The position numbers were made by a program, and so were the translations under genes. Source: Bacillota bacterium (GTDB taxonomy: Bacteria; Bacillota; Clostridia; Christensenellales; CAG-138). Taken from it: 20,041 nt of DNA. The stretch lies in NCBI GenBank assembly GCA_023409435.1, contig JAEYHP010000185.1, positions 1-20,041 on the forward strand. Reading direction: 5' to 3'. The notes beneath the pieces are model-generated. The model saw nothing but the letters and a program-made list of their open reading frames with translations, ran no database searches and had not been told where the DNA came from. Positions 6,935-14,811 of this stretch are shown piece by piece. Positions within the stretch are counted from its first letter, which is position 1, and every line of letters begins with the position of its first letter.

Positions 6935-8452
6935 TTACTCCATTTTACTTGAAAGCGTGGCCTTTATCAACTCGTTGTTATCCAGCTTGGACAGCTCCTT
7001 TACCCGATCCATGCTAAGGTTCAGCGCCTTTGCCATCCGTTCGCCGTATTCGGAGTCGGCTAAGGCGCAGTGCGCCGCATGGCGGTATTTGATGTTTTCG
7101 GTAACAGGCGCGATATCCGCGGCGGTGTTGTCGATGAGAATCTGCTTCTTATCTTCCGTGAGCACGCGCCACAGGTTTCCGCCCGCGCGGAAGCAATCGT
7201 CGGTGGGATCGTCCTTGGGGTCGTAGCGCCACACCGTGCCCTCGACCGGAAGCGGCGGCTCCGCCACCTCGGGCTGCGCGGTCCAGTAGCCGGCGCTGTT
7301 GGGAGAGTACGCGGGCGCTGCACCATAGTTGCCGTCCACGCGCATTGCGCCGTCGCGGTGGTACTCGTTTACCTCGCACTTGGCGCGGTTGACCGGGATC
7401 AGGTTGTGGTTGACGCCCAGGCGGTAACGCTGCGCATCGCCGTAAGAAAACAACCTGCCCTGCAGAAAGCGGTCGGGCGAAAAGCCGATGCCCGGAACGA
7501 CGTGCGCGGGCGTAAACGCGGATTGCTCGACCTCCGCAAAGTAATTTTCCGGGTTACGGTTGAGTTCCAGCTCACCCACCTCGATCAGGGGGAATTCCTT
7601 GTGGCGCCAGATCTTAGTGATATCGAACGGGTTTTCATAGTGGTTCTTCGCCTGTTCCTCGGTCATGACTTGAATGTACATGGCCCATTTCGGGTAATCA
7701 CCCCGCTCAATGGCCTCGAACAGGTCCTTGCCGTGGTATTCCCGGTCCATGCCGTTGATTTTGGCCGCCTCTTCATTGGTCAGGTTCTTAATGCCCTGCT
7801 TGGTTTTGAAGTGGAACTTGCACCAGACGCGCTCATTCTTTTCATTGTACAAAGAGAACGTATGCTCGCCGAAGAAGTGCATGTGGCGGAAAGACGCGGG
7901 AATACCACGGTCGCTCATCACGATAGTAATTTGGTGGAAGCACTCGGGCAAAAGCGTCCAGAAATCCCAGTTGTTCTGCCCGGAGCGGCGGCCCGTGTGC
8001 GGATCGCGCTTGACTGCGCGGTTAAGATCTGAAAAGTTATGCACGTCGCGGATGAAGAATGTAGGCGTATTGTTACCGACCAGGTCCCAGTTGCCTTCTT
8101 CCGTATAAAACTTGACTGCCACGCCGCGGATGTCGCGCTCGCAGTCCGCCGCGCCCCGCTCGCCCGCCACGGTGGAAAAGCGGAGGAACAAATCGGTTTC
8201 CTTGCCCGGCTGGAGAACATTGGCCTTCGTGTACTTCGTAATATCGTGCGTTACCGTCAGTTTGCCATAAGCACCCCATCCTTTGGCGTGCATGCGCCGC
8301 TCGGGGATGACCTCGCGGTTGAAATGCGCCATTTTTTCCATCAGCCAGACGTCCTGCATGACGACCGGTCCGCGGGGGCCAGCGGTGATGGAATTTTCGT
8401 TGTCGGCGACAGGCGCGCCCACCTCATTGGTCAGCTTTTTGTGCTCATCCAT
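6935..8452 (-). CDS. katA: Monofunctional heme catalase (small-subunit clade)
   Basis: A 505-residue heme catalase that dismutates hydrogen peroxide in the cytoplasm. Key residues are present: distal His55 in RRMHAKG, distal Asn127 in LVGNNTP followed by FFIRD, and the proximal heme-ligand Tyr337 in RLFSYGDAQRYR. The length fits the small-subunit clade, with no C-terminal flavodoxin-like domain. ATG 8452 follows GAAGGAGG with good spacing. It has its own promoter, with TATAAT at 8479-8484 (minus strand). perR follows 23 bp downstream, indicating peroxide-inducible control. A full catalase in an otherwise anaerobe-like genome points to aerotolerance or exposure to oxidants. Confidence 0.97.
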   Translation of the reverse strand: MDEHKKLTNEVGAPVADNENSITAGPRGPVVMQDVWLMEKMAHFNREVIPERRMHAKGWGAYGKLTVTHDITKYTKANVLQPGKETDLFLRFSTVAGERGAADCERDIRGVAVKFYTEEGNWDLVGNNTPTFFIRDVHNFSDLNRAVKRDPHTGRRSGQNNWDFWTLLPECFHQITIVMSDRGIPASFRHMHFFGEHTFSLYNEKNERVWCKFHFKTKQGIKNLTNEEAAKINGMDREYHGKDLFEAIERGDYPKWAMYIQVMTEEQAKNHYENPFDITKIWRHKEFPLIEVGELELNRNPENYFAEVEQSAFTPAHVVPGIGFSPDRFLQGRLFSYGDAQRYRLGVNHNLIPVNRAKCEVNEYHRDGAMRVDGNYGAAPAYSPNSAGYWTAQPEVAEPPLPVEGTVWRYDPKDDPTDDCFRAGGNLWRVLTEDKKQILIDNTAADIAPVTENIKYRHAAHCALADSEYGERMAKALNLSMDRVKELSKLDNNELIKATLSSKME

Positions 8453-8475
8453 GTTTTATACCTCCTTCAAATTAA

Positions 8476-8486
8476 GATATTATATC
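8476..8486 (-). promoter_or_regulatory. katA promoter -10 box with overlapping palindrome
   Basis: TATAAT on the minus strand (8479-8484) lies inside a perfect 11-bp palindrome, GATAT-T-ATATC (8476-8486), about 27 bp from the katA start. No good -35 box is visible, which suits a regulated promoter. A repressor such as PerR could sit here, but the match to the Bacillus PerR box (TTATAAT-N-ATTATAA) is poor, so the operator assignment is tentative. Confidence 0.5.
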
Positions 8487-8504
8487 AACAGGCCCCGCCA
8501 TTCC

Positions 8505-8520
8505 TGACAGGTGTCTGTCA
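8505..8520. repeat. Perfect 6-bp inverted repeat upstream of katA
   Basis: TGACAG (8505-8510) and CTGTCA (8515-8520) are separated by 4 bp, forming a symmetric 16-bp site between the upstream membrane-protein gene and the katA promoter. There is no T-run on either strand, so it is not a normal terminator. It may be a protein-binding dyad or a weak 3' hairpin. Confidence 0.45.
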
Positions 8521-8541
8521 ATAGCCGGACTTTCGATCCGC

Positions 8542-9225
8542 TTAGATGGAAGCGCACATACACAGAATCCACACGTACGCGCAGGTTTTGGGGAGCATCA
8601 GCATGCCCAGCTTCCGGTTCATATTTACAAAGAGCACCACCGGAATATAAAAGGCGAAGCTGAGCATAATGGCGAGCCACATCCAGCGTAAGCCCGGAGC
8701 CGATTGCGCTTGGACGCCCCAAAGAATGCCCACAGCAATGCCCAACAGTAAAAAAGGGATGTTGCGGTAGATCGCCCAGTTCACAGGAGGCTCCTCGCCG
8801 TACCAGCAATTTTGTTTGGAAAAACACAGCATGACGCGCGAAGCGGCCAACGCGTATATAACAGCCGTCCAGTCCCGCACGGAAGCGAAGGGAAACAGGG
8901 AAACCCCGATATGCCAGAGCAGCACGTAGAATATTGTCATGGTGAGCGACGTAATCAGCTTTCCCAGCCCCATGGCCTTTCTTAGCTGTTGTTCCTCACC
9001 CGTCACGGCTGCGGCGATGCGCGGCGCAAGGTGGAACATATCGCCGAAAGCCAGCACGAACGCCATGACTCCGGCAAGCGTCTGCACCCATTTGGACGCG
9101 TTTGTTAGAATAAAGACGCCAATTGTAAGTGCCAGGCAAAGATATCCGATATCGAATACGGCTTCAAACCAGCCGAAGATACGCTTATGCGGCATTACCG
9201 CGGTTTCGCAGGCGTTTTTGCTCAT
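8542..9225 (-). CDS. Seven-helix membrane protein of unknown function
   Basis: A 227-residue polytopic membrane protein that I cannot assign to a named family. Hydrophobic helices are visible at ~20-40, 46-66, 88-110, 117-134, 153-171, 181-200 and 205-225. Distinctive polar stretches are FGDMFHLAPRI (60-70), SKQNCWYGEEPPVNWAIYRN (136-155) and NMNRKLGMLMLPKTCAY near the end. The His and Arg in the second loop and the Cys/Trp/Glu-rich fourth loop may be functional. The AAGG ribosome binding site overlaps the stop of the DUF454 gene 9 bp upstream, so it is the third gene of a tight operon with DUF4491 and DUF454. katA follows after 89 bp but has its own promoter. Confidence 0.8.
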   Translation of the reverse strand: MSKNACETAVMPHKRIFGWFEAVFDIGYLCLALTIGVFILTNASKWVQTLAGVMAFVLAFGDMFHLAPRIAAAVTGEEQQLRKAMGLGKLITSLTMTIFYVLLWHIGVSLFPFASVRDWTAVIYALAASRVMLCFSKQNCWYGEEPPVNWAIYRNIPFLLLGIAVGILWGVQAQSAPGLRWMWLAIMLSFAFYIPVVLFVNMNRKLGMLMLPKTCAYVWILCMCASI

Positions 9226-9234
9226 GGGGCAACC

Positions 9235-9603
9235 TTATTGCTTTCTGGGCTTTGCAATGGAAAGGATATGCGCCGTCACGGCGGTGCCGACCAGCGCCAA
9301 GCAGCATATTATCCAAGCCGTCTGGATGTGAAACGCGGAAATCAGAAGCATGCCCCACAGTAAGATCAGGCTTATTGCCACCGTTTTTCTGGAGAGACCT
9401 TTTTTGTCCTCATAATTTCGAATATATTCGTTGACGAAGGGGATTTTCATCATGCGCGCATGTAATCTCGGGGTGGATACGAAGCAGCCGGCGGCGGCTA
9501 GGACGAAAGGCGTGGGCGGCCATACCGGAAGCACCAGGCCGACTGCACCCATTGCCAACAGCAGGAACCCTGCACCCGCAAGTAATACGTTTTTCAGGTT
9601 CAT
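9235..9603 (-). CDS. DUF454 (YbaN-like) small membrane protein
   Basis: A 122-residue inner-membrane protein of the DUF454/YbaN family. Family features are the first glycine-rich helix (GAGFLLLAMGAVGLVLPV), the PPTPF turn (29-33), the FVSTPRLHARMM segment (41-52), the amphipathic FVNEYIRNYEDKKG stretch and two closing helices (75-92, 96-116). The start at 9603 has GGAGG upstream, and its ATG overlaps the DUF4491 stop (ATGA), showing translational coupling. Molecular role unknown. Family members are frequently found near heme or metal-related genes, but nothing here fixes a function. Confidence 0.9.
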   Translation of the reverse strand: MNLKNVLLAGAGFLLLAMGAVGLVLPVWPPTPFVLAAAGCFVSTPRLHARMMKIPFVNEYIRNYEDKKGLSRKTVAISLILLWGMLLISAFHIQTAWIICCLALVGTAVTAHILSIAKPRKQ

Positions 9604-9938
9604 TTCAAACCGCCCTCCAGATCAGAAACAGAGTTTGATCCAATTTTGGCGGCGTGCTTGCGGTTGGGGTTTTGCGGAAACCATCCCTTCCTGACCCGCT
9701 CCTCCTGGTGCTTCAGCTCACCGATGCTCCACAGCATGGTAAAGCCCAGCACCGCTAACGTAGCGGAAAAGATAGCCTGTGCAACAAAGAGGGACGCAGT
9801 ACAGCACAGTAGCCCGCCAGCCAGAAACACAGGCCAGATTTTGCTGGAAAAGTAATATTCACTTTTGATTACGATGGGGTGGAAAGCGCCGATGATCAAA
9901 AATGCCATAGCTCCAATGACAATGCCGGGCCAATGCAT
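9600..9938 (-). CDS. DUF4491 family small membrane protein
   Basis: A 112-residue protein matching DUF4491: a short N-terminal helix (HWPGIVIGAMAFLIIGAFHP), the IVIKSEYYFSSKIWPVF segment, two more helices, and the characteristic LWSIGELKHQEERVRKGWFP motif near residues 75-95. The ATG at 9938 is chosen because GGAGG lies 9 nt upstream and the resulting start, MHWPGIVIG, matches the family's usual beginning; an in-frame GTG at 9947 abuts that site. A polar tail after KGWFPQNPNRK is somewhat longer than usual. First gene of a three-gene membrane operon with a strong promoter at 9975-10003. Function unknown. Confidence 0.9.
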   Translation of the reverse strand: MHWPGIVIGAMAFLIIGAFHPIVIKSEYYFSSKIWPVFLAGGLLCCTASLFVAQAIFSATLAVLGFTMLWSIGELKHQEERVRKGWFPQNPNRKHAAKIGSNSVSDLEGGLK

Positions 9939-9974
9939 AAAATGCACCCTCCATTAATAGGACTTAATACTGAT

Positions 9975-10003
9975 AATATACATCTCAGTAAGGCGTGTGT
10001 CAA
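9975..10003 (-). promoter_or_regulatory. Housekeeping-type promoter of the DUF4491 operon
   Basis: On the minus strand a perfect TTGACA -35 box (9998-10003) and TATATT -10 box (9975-9980) are separated by 17 bp. This is the best promoter match in the window and predicts constitutive, fairly strong expression of the three membrane-protein genes. Confidence 0.8.
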
Positions 10004-10060
10004 TGGTATCGCCGCAAAATTTATCCTTTCGTGACAGGTTAAAAAATCATACATTTTGGT

Positions 10061-10125
10061 TGCATTATTACAAAGACTTACATGCATCCATAAAAGTACA
10101 CTATGCATGCAGGCATGAGGCATAG
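10061..10125 (+). promoter_or_regulatory. Candidate operator: TGCAT repeats at helical spacing upstream of ytfQ
   Basis: TGCAT occurs at 10061, 10083 and 10104, i.e. every 21-22 bp (two DNA turns). The first two copies are part of a longer imperfect direct repeat (both continue with AT and then AAAG). A further dyad, CTATGC (10101-10106) and GCATAG (10120-10125), overlaps the third copy. AraC-family regulators typically bind direct repeats about 21 bp apart, and an AraC-type response regulator is encoded in this cluster. No convincing -35/-10 pair was found, consistent with an activated promoter. Pattern seen; function inferred. Confidence 0.4.
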
Positions 10126-10171
10126 TCGCCCAAGCCCTGCCAAATCTTTTACGCATAGGGGAGGAGCATGT

Positions 10172-11143
10172 ATGAAGAAATTTTTTGCCATTGTCCTGAC
10201 GCTCTTACTGGTACTCACATTGTTTGCGGGCTGCCAGGCCGCACCCGCGGCGAAAGCCAACGACAAGCTGGTGGTTGGCTTTGCGCAGATCGGTCAGGAA
10301 TCCGGCTGGCGCGACGCGGAGACCGCCTCCATCCAGTTCTACGCGGGCCAGAACCTCGATACCATCGACCTGAAGTTCGCGGACGCGCAGCAGCAGCAGG
10401 CCAACCAGATCAAGGCCATCAAGTCCTTTATTGAAATGGGTGTCGACGTCATCGGCGTAGCGCCGGTGGTGGAAACGGGCTGGGAAGCCGTGTTCAAGGA
10501 AGCCAAAGACGCGGGTATCCCCATCGTTCTGGTGGACCGCATGGCGAAGCTGGAGGACGAGAGCCTGTACGCCACGTTCATCGGCTCCGACTTTATTGAG
10601 GAAGGCAAGAACGCGGCTATCGAAATGAGCAACCTGTTGGGCGGCACCGGCAAGATCGTGGAATTGGAAGGCACCGTGGGCGCTTCCGCTGCCAACGACC
10701 GCAAGACGGGCTTCCATGACGAAATCGCCGCCAACCACCCGGGCATCGAGATTTTAGCCTCCCAGACCGGCGATTTCACGCGCGCAAAGGGCAAGGAAGT
10801 CATGGAATCCTTCCTCAAGACCTACGGCGCTGAAATCAAGGGCGTATACGGCCATAACGACGACATGGTGCTCGGCGCCATCGAGGCAATCAAGGAAGCC
10901 GGCTTCAAGCCTGGCGTAGATATCAAGACCGTCTCCATCGACGGCGTCAAGGGCGTATTCGAAGCCATGGCGGCGGGCGAAGCCAACGTAACGGTAGAGT
11001 GCAACCCGCTTCTCGGGCCGCAGTTCTTCGACGTCTGCGCCAAGCTCAAAGCAGGCCAGACGGTGGAAAAATGGATCAAGTCCGAAGAGGGCATCTACCG
11101 CGCGGATACCGCGGCGGCGGATCTTCCGAACCGCAAGTATTAA
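10172..11143 (+). CDS. ytfQ: Sugar ABC transporter substrate-binding lipoprotein, YtfQ-like
   Basis: A 323-residue sugar-binding lipoprotein (Peripla_BP_4 type). ATG 10172 follows GGGGAGGAG. A lipoprotein signal peptide ends at LFAGC, with Cys21 as the anchor. The mature protein is strikingly like E. coli YtfQ, the galactofuranose-binding protein: GFAQIGQESGWR, the QQQQANQIKAI helix, APVVETGW, LVDR, ELEGTVGASAANDRKTGF, SQTGDFTRAKGKEVMESF and GHNDDMVLGAIEAIKEAG (His228 region). It captures sugar outside the membrane and delivers it to the two permeases encoded downstream. It is followed by a terminator-like hairpin that probably allows it to be made in excess. Galactofuranose is the best guess; a related pentose or hexose is possible. 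Confidence 0.93.
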   Translation: MKKFFAIVLTLLLVLTLFAGCQAAPAAKANDKLVVGFAQIGQESGWRDAETASIQFYAGQNLDTIDLKFADAQQQQANQIKAIKSFIEMGVDVIGVAPVVETGWEAVFKEAKDAGIPIVLVDRMAKLEDESLYATFIGSDFIEEGKNAAIEMSNLLGGTGKIVELEGTVGASAANDRKTGFHDEIAANHPGIEILASQTGDFTRAKGKEVMESFLKTYGAEIKGVYGHNDDMVLGAIEAIKEAGFKPGVDIKTVSIDGVKGVFEAMAAGEANVTVECNPLLGPQFFDVCAKLKAGQTVEKWIKSEEGIYRADTAAADLPNRKY

Positions 11144-11162
11144 ACATTACGGCGTGACGCAC

Positions 11163-11196
11163 ATCCGCTCCGGCCTTCACGCCGGAGCGGATTTTG
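11163..11196 (+). terminator. Attenuator/terminator hairpin between ytfQ and ytfR
   Basis: ATCCGCTCCGGC (11163-11174) pairs with GCCGGAGCGGAT (11181-11192), a perfect 12-bp GC-rich stem with a CTTCAC loop, followed by TTTTG. It lies 19 bp after ytfQ, inside the operon. Partial termination or 3'-end protection here would give more binding protein than transporter, as in many ABC operons. Confidence 0.75.
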
Positions 11197-11268
11197 TGCT
11201 GGGTAGGGCAATGGAGGGGATTCGGCTCCCCTTGCCTTAAGCAAATACCTTGGATTGGAGGAATATGC

Positions 11269-12783
11269 ATGGAGCAAACGCAGCCGCTGCTTTCCATGCA
11301 GCATATCGTAAAGACATTTCCGGGCGTCGTAGCGCTGGACGGCGTGCATTTTACGCTGGAGCGGGGCAGCATCCACGCGCTGCTGGGGGAGAACGGGGCG
11401 GGGAAGTCCACGCTTATCAAGGTGCTCACCGGCGTGGAAAAGCGCGACGCGGGAAGCATAACGCTCGAACAAAAAGAGATATTCCCAAAGTCCGCGCAGG
11501 AAGCACAGGAGTTGGGCATCAGCACAGTGTATCAGGAGGTCAACCTCTGCCCGAACCTTTCCGTGGCGGAAAATGTGTTTATCGGCCGCGCACCGGGCAG
11601 CGGCTTCAAAATTGACTGGAAGACCATGAACAAACGGGCGGAGGAACTTTTACACCGCTTCGATCTTTCGGTGGACGTCACGCGCCCGCTTTCCTCCTAT
11701 TCTGTCGCGGTCCAGCAGATGGTAGCCATCGCCCGCGCGGTGGACATTTCCGCAAAGGTTTTGATACTTGACGAGCCGACCTCGAGCTTAAGCGTGGTGG
11801 AGGTCAACAAGCTCTTTGACATCATGCGCAAGTTGAGGTCGGAGGGCATGGGGATCATATTCGTGACGCACTTCCTGGAGCAGGTCTACGAGGTAAGCGA
11901 TACCATTACCGTACTTCGGGATGGGAAATATGTGGGCACGTACGCTACGGCGGAGCTTCCGCGCGTGCAGCTTGTGGCGAAAATGATAGGCAAGGAGTAC
12001 GCTGCGTTTGAAGCAGGCGCGCTCTTTTTTAATGACGAGGAACAAAAGCGCGAGCTGCTGCTGCGCTTAAACAACGTCAGCCTTACAGGCTCCGTGCAGG
12101 AGCTGGACCTTGACGTAAGAAAAGGCGAGGTGCTGGGCTTTTCCGGCTTGTTGGGCTCGGGCAGGAGCGAGACGGCGCGCGCCATATTCGGCGTGGACCG
12201 CATCGCAAGCGGCACACTCACGCTAAAAGGAAAATCCGCGGAGTTAAAAGAACCCATCGATGGCATGCGAAAAGGCTTCGCCTTCTGCCCGGAAAACCGT
12301 AAGACCGAGGGCATCATCGGGGAATTAAGCATCCGCGATAACATTGTGCTCGCCCTGCAGGCGAAAAAAGGCATGTTCAAAAAACTGCCGCGGGCGGAGG
12401 CAAACAGGCTTGCCGAACGCTATATCGCGGAGCTTTCTATTAAAACCCCCTCCGATGAGCAATTCGTCCACAACCTTTCGGGCGGTAACCAGCAAAAAGT
12501 GATACTCGCGCGCTGGCTTGCGACGGATCCAGAACTTCTGATTCTCGATGAACCCACACGCGGCATAGACGTGGGCACCAAAGCCGAAATCCAGAAGATC
12601 GTGGTCACGCTTGCGCATGGCGGCATGGCGCTTGTTTTCATCTCCTCCGAAATCGACGAAATGCTCCGCTGCTGCTCGCGCATCGTGGTGCTGCGGGATC
12701 AGAAGAAGGTGGCGGAACTGGGCGGGGAGCAGATCAACGAGCGGATGATCATGGAGCATATCGCGGGAGGTGAACCGGCATGA
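11269..12783 (+). CDS. ytfR: Sugar ABC transporter ATP-binding protein with two ATPase domains, YtfR-like
   Basis: A 504-residue double-ATPase subunit of the carbohydrate-uptake transporter 2 class, the energy source for the two permeases that follow. ATG 11269 has GGAGG 7 nt upstream. Domain 1 has a canonical Walker A, GENGAGKS (40-47), a signature variant YSVAVQQM, and LILDEPTSSLS. Domain 2 (from ~260) has the usual degenerate Walker A (FSGLLGSGRSE), a canonical signature LSGGNQQ (403-409) and LILDEPTRGIDVG. One intact and one degenerate ATP site is normal for this class. The length matches YtfR/RbsA/MglA. Its stop codon overlaps the ytfT start (ATGA). Confidence 0.95.
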   Translation: MEQTQPLLSMQHIVKTFPGVVALDGVHFTLERGSIHALLGENGAGKSTLIKVLTGVEKRDAGSITLEQKEIFPKSAQEAQELGISTVYQEVNLCPNLSVAENVFIGRAPGSGFKIDWKTMNKRAEELLHRFDLSVDVTRPLSSYSVAVQQMVAIARAVDISAKVLILDEPTSSLSVVEVNKLFDIMRKLRSEGMGIIFVTHFLEQVYEVSDTITVLRDGKYVGTYATAELPRVQLVAKMIGKEYAAFEAGALFFNDEEQKRELLLRLNNVSLTGSVQELDLDVRKGEVLGFSGLLGSGRSETARAIFGVDRIASGTLTLKGKSAELKEPIDGMRKGFAFCPENRKTEGIIGELSIRDNIVLALQAKKGMFKKLPRAEANRLAERYIAELSIKTPSDEQFVHNLSGGNQQKVILARWLATDPELLILDEPTRGIDVGTKAEIQKIVVTLAHGGMALVFISSEIDEMLRCCSRIVVLRDQKKVAELGGEQINERMIMEHIAGGEPA

Positions 12784-13814
12784 AGAATTGGTGGAAACGG
12801 TTCTATCAGGCGCAGGTGTTCTGGCCGCTGATGGTGCTACTGGCCATCCTTTTTGTAAACGGCGTCATCACCGGCGGCAAGTTTTTTGAAATGAGCGTGG
12901 TGGACGATCACCTGTTCGGCCGCCTCATCGATATCGTTCGGAACGGCAGCAAGCTGATGCTGCTCGCCATCGGCATGACGATGGTACTGGCATCCGGCGG
13001 TACGGATATTTCGGTAGGCTCCGTCATGGCAATCTCCGGCGCCATCGCGTGCAGCATCATAGACCGTCGCATCCTCCCCGCGGCAAATGGGAGCATGGTC
13101 GCAGCGGTGGGTTTTGCGCTTGCTGCGGGAGCAATCTGCGGGGTATGGAACGGCCTGCTGGTCGCAAAGGTCAAGCTCCAGCCCATTGTCGCGACGATGA
13201 TACTCCTTGTGGCGGGGCGCGGCATTGCGCAGCTCATTACCAACGGCAAGATCGTCACCATCAATTCGGACGCGTACTATTTCATAAACGGCGGCTATAT
13301 CCTGGGGCTTCCGTTCCCCGTCTATATCGTGGCATCCTTTTTGCTGCTTTCGCTGCTGTTTACCAAAAGGACGGCGTTTGGGCTGTACCTGGAGTCCATC
13401 GGCTGTAACGCCACCGCGAGCCGCTTTACAGGCATAAAGGTGGACCGCATCAAGTGGATTGTCTATACATTTTCCGGCCTGATGGCGGCGGTGGCGGGCT
13501 TAATCGAAAGCGCCGGCATCAAAGGAGCGGATTGCAACAACGCAGGGCTCTTTATTGAAATGGACGCTATTCTCTCGGTCGCCATAGGCGGCACGCTGCT
13601 TTCGGGCGGGCGTTTCTCCATCGTCGCCAGCATCGTGGGCGCACTCGTCATTCAGAGTATCACCACATCGGTGCTGGCGATGGAGGTGGCGCCGCAGGCG
13701 ACGCAGGTGGTCAAAAGCGTTATCGTCATCGTCATCTGTCTGTTCCAGTCGTCCTCGTTCAAGCAGGCGATTACAAAGAAAATGCGCGCGGGGAAGGCGG
13801 TGGCAAAAACATGA
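12780..13814 (+). CDS. ytfT: Sugar ABC transporter permease, YtfT-like
   Basis: A 344-residue membrane permease (BPD_transp_2 class). It has an N-terminal cytoplasmic leader (MKNWWKRFYQAQ) and about nine or ten hydrophobic helices. The family hallmark GMTMVLASGGTDISVGSVMAISG lies at ~60-85, and ASRFTGIKVDRIKWIVYTFSGLMA corresponds to the cytoplasmic segment that contacts the ATPase. It overlaps ytfR by 4 bp upstream and yjfF by 4 bp downstream. With yjfF it should form the heterodimeric channel. The YtfT rather than YjfF assignment rests on gene order (ATPase, then this gene, then the second permease) and similar length. Confidence 0.9.
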   Translation: MKNWWKRFYQAQVFWPLMVLLAILFVNGVITGGKFFEMSVVDDHLFGRLIDIVRNGSKLMLLAIGMTMVLASGGTDISVGSVMAISGAIACSIIDRRILPAANGSMVAAVGFALAAGAICGVWNGLLVAKVKLQPIVATMILLVAGRGIAQLITNGKIVTINSDAYYFINGGYILGLPFPVYIVASFLLLSLLFTKRTAFGLYLESIGCNATASRFTGIKVDRIKWIVYTFSGLMAAVAGLIESAGIKGADCNNAGLFIEMDAILSVAIGGTLLSGGRFSIVASIVGALVIQSITTSVLAMEVAPQATQVVKSVIVIVICLFQSSSFKQAITKKMRAGKAVAKT

Positions 13815-14782
13815 TCAAGAAACGGCAGGGCATCAAAAACCTTTCCCTTTTCATCACCATCGTACTGTTCGTAGCGTTGTTCCTGCTTGGCGCTGTGGCG
13901 TTTGATAATTTCTTTTCGCTCTCCACGTTCTTCAATCTGTTGAACGACAACGCCTACCTCATCATCGTCTCCACAGGCGTCACGTTTGTGCTGCTCGCTG
14001 GGGGCATCGATATTTCCGTTGCTTCCACGGTCGCGTTCACCTGCGTGCTTTCCGCGTTTTTGCTGCGGGCGGGCGTACCCGCGGGCATCGTCATATTGCT
14101 TGTACTGCTCATCGGCGCGGCGTTTGGCGCGGGCATGGGGAGCCTCATCCAGTTCTTTAAGCTCCAGCCCTTTATTGTCACGCTGGCGGGGCAGTTCTTT
14201 TTTAGGGGCATGTGCGCCGTCATCAGCACCGAGTCCATCCCCATATCCGACGCGTTCTATATGGATATGGCGCTCAACAAGCTCGTGTTCGGCCGCGCCA
14301 AGCTCTATTACTACGTGCTCATCGCGCTCGTCGTGGTGCTCGCATCCTGGTACACGCTCAAGCACACCCGCTTCGGCAGGAATGTCTACGCCGTAGGCGG
14401 CAGCGAGCAGAGCGCGCTGCTCATGGGTCTGCCCGTGGCGCGCACCAAGGTGCTTGTTTATACCATCAGCAGTTTTTGCGCTTCTTTAGGCGGCATGGTG
14501 TTCAGCTTCTATACGCTGGCGGGGTATTCGCTGCAAAATATCGGCCTGGAGCTTGACGCCATCTCCTCCGCCGTCATCGGCGGTACGCTGTTAACGGGCG
14601 GCGTGGGCACGCCGATAGGTTCCCTGTTTGGCGTGCTGATACAGGGCGTCATCCAGAACCTCGTCACTTACCAGAACCTTAACACCTGGTGGACCAAGGT
14701 CGCGAACGCCGCACTTCTTTGTATCTTCATCGTCATCCAGCGCATCATCGCTCTGCGGGCGGAAAAAGAGAGGCTGGGGTAA
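13811..14782 (+). CDS. yjfF: Sugar ABC transporter permease, YjfF-like
   Basis: A 323-residue second permease of the same class, starting inside the ytfT stop (ATGA). Shared hallmarks are GVTFVLLAGGIDISVASTVAF and, later, FGRNVYAVGGSEQSALLMGLPVARTKVLVYTISSFCASLGG and ELDAISSAVIGGTLLTGGVG, with about nine membrane helices. Two different permeases beside one double ATPase and one binding protein is the YtfQRT-YjfF arrangement. Last gene of the transporter operon; the 271-bp gap to the kinase holds a hairpin string. An alternative reading as a generic ribose/xylose permease cannot be excluded by sequence alone. Confidence 0.9.
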   Translation: MIKKRQGIKNLSLFITIVLFVALFLLGAVAFDNFFSLSTFFNLLNDNAYLIIVSTGVTFVLLAGGIDISVASTVAFTCVLSAFLLRAGVPAGIVILLVLLIGAAFGAGMGSLIQFFKLQPFIVTLAGQFFFRGMCAVISTESIPISDAFYMDMALNKLVFGRAKLYYYVLIALVVVLASWYTLKHTRFGRNVYAVGGSEQSALLMGLPVARTKVLVYTISSFCASLGGMVFSFYTLAGYSLQNIGLELDAISSAVIGGTLLTGGVGTPIGSLFGVLIQGVIQNLVTYQNLNTWWTKVANAALLCIFIVIQRIIALRAEKERLG

Positions 14783-14811
14783 TGGAGGAACTAAATATTT
14801 CACGGGGTACG

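Noticed and set aside
7070..8524. Long plus-strand open frames opposite katA (up to 320 residues)
   Set aside because: They are antisense shadows of the catalase gene caused by GC-rich third codon positions; no start signals or recognisable domains.
9896..10266. Minus-strand open frames upstream of the DUF4491 gene
   Set aside because: They cover the promoter region and the start of ytfQ, with no ribosome binding site and no coherent protein features.
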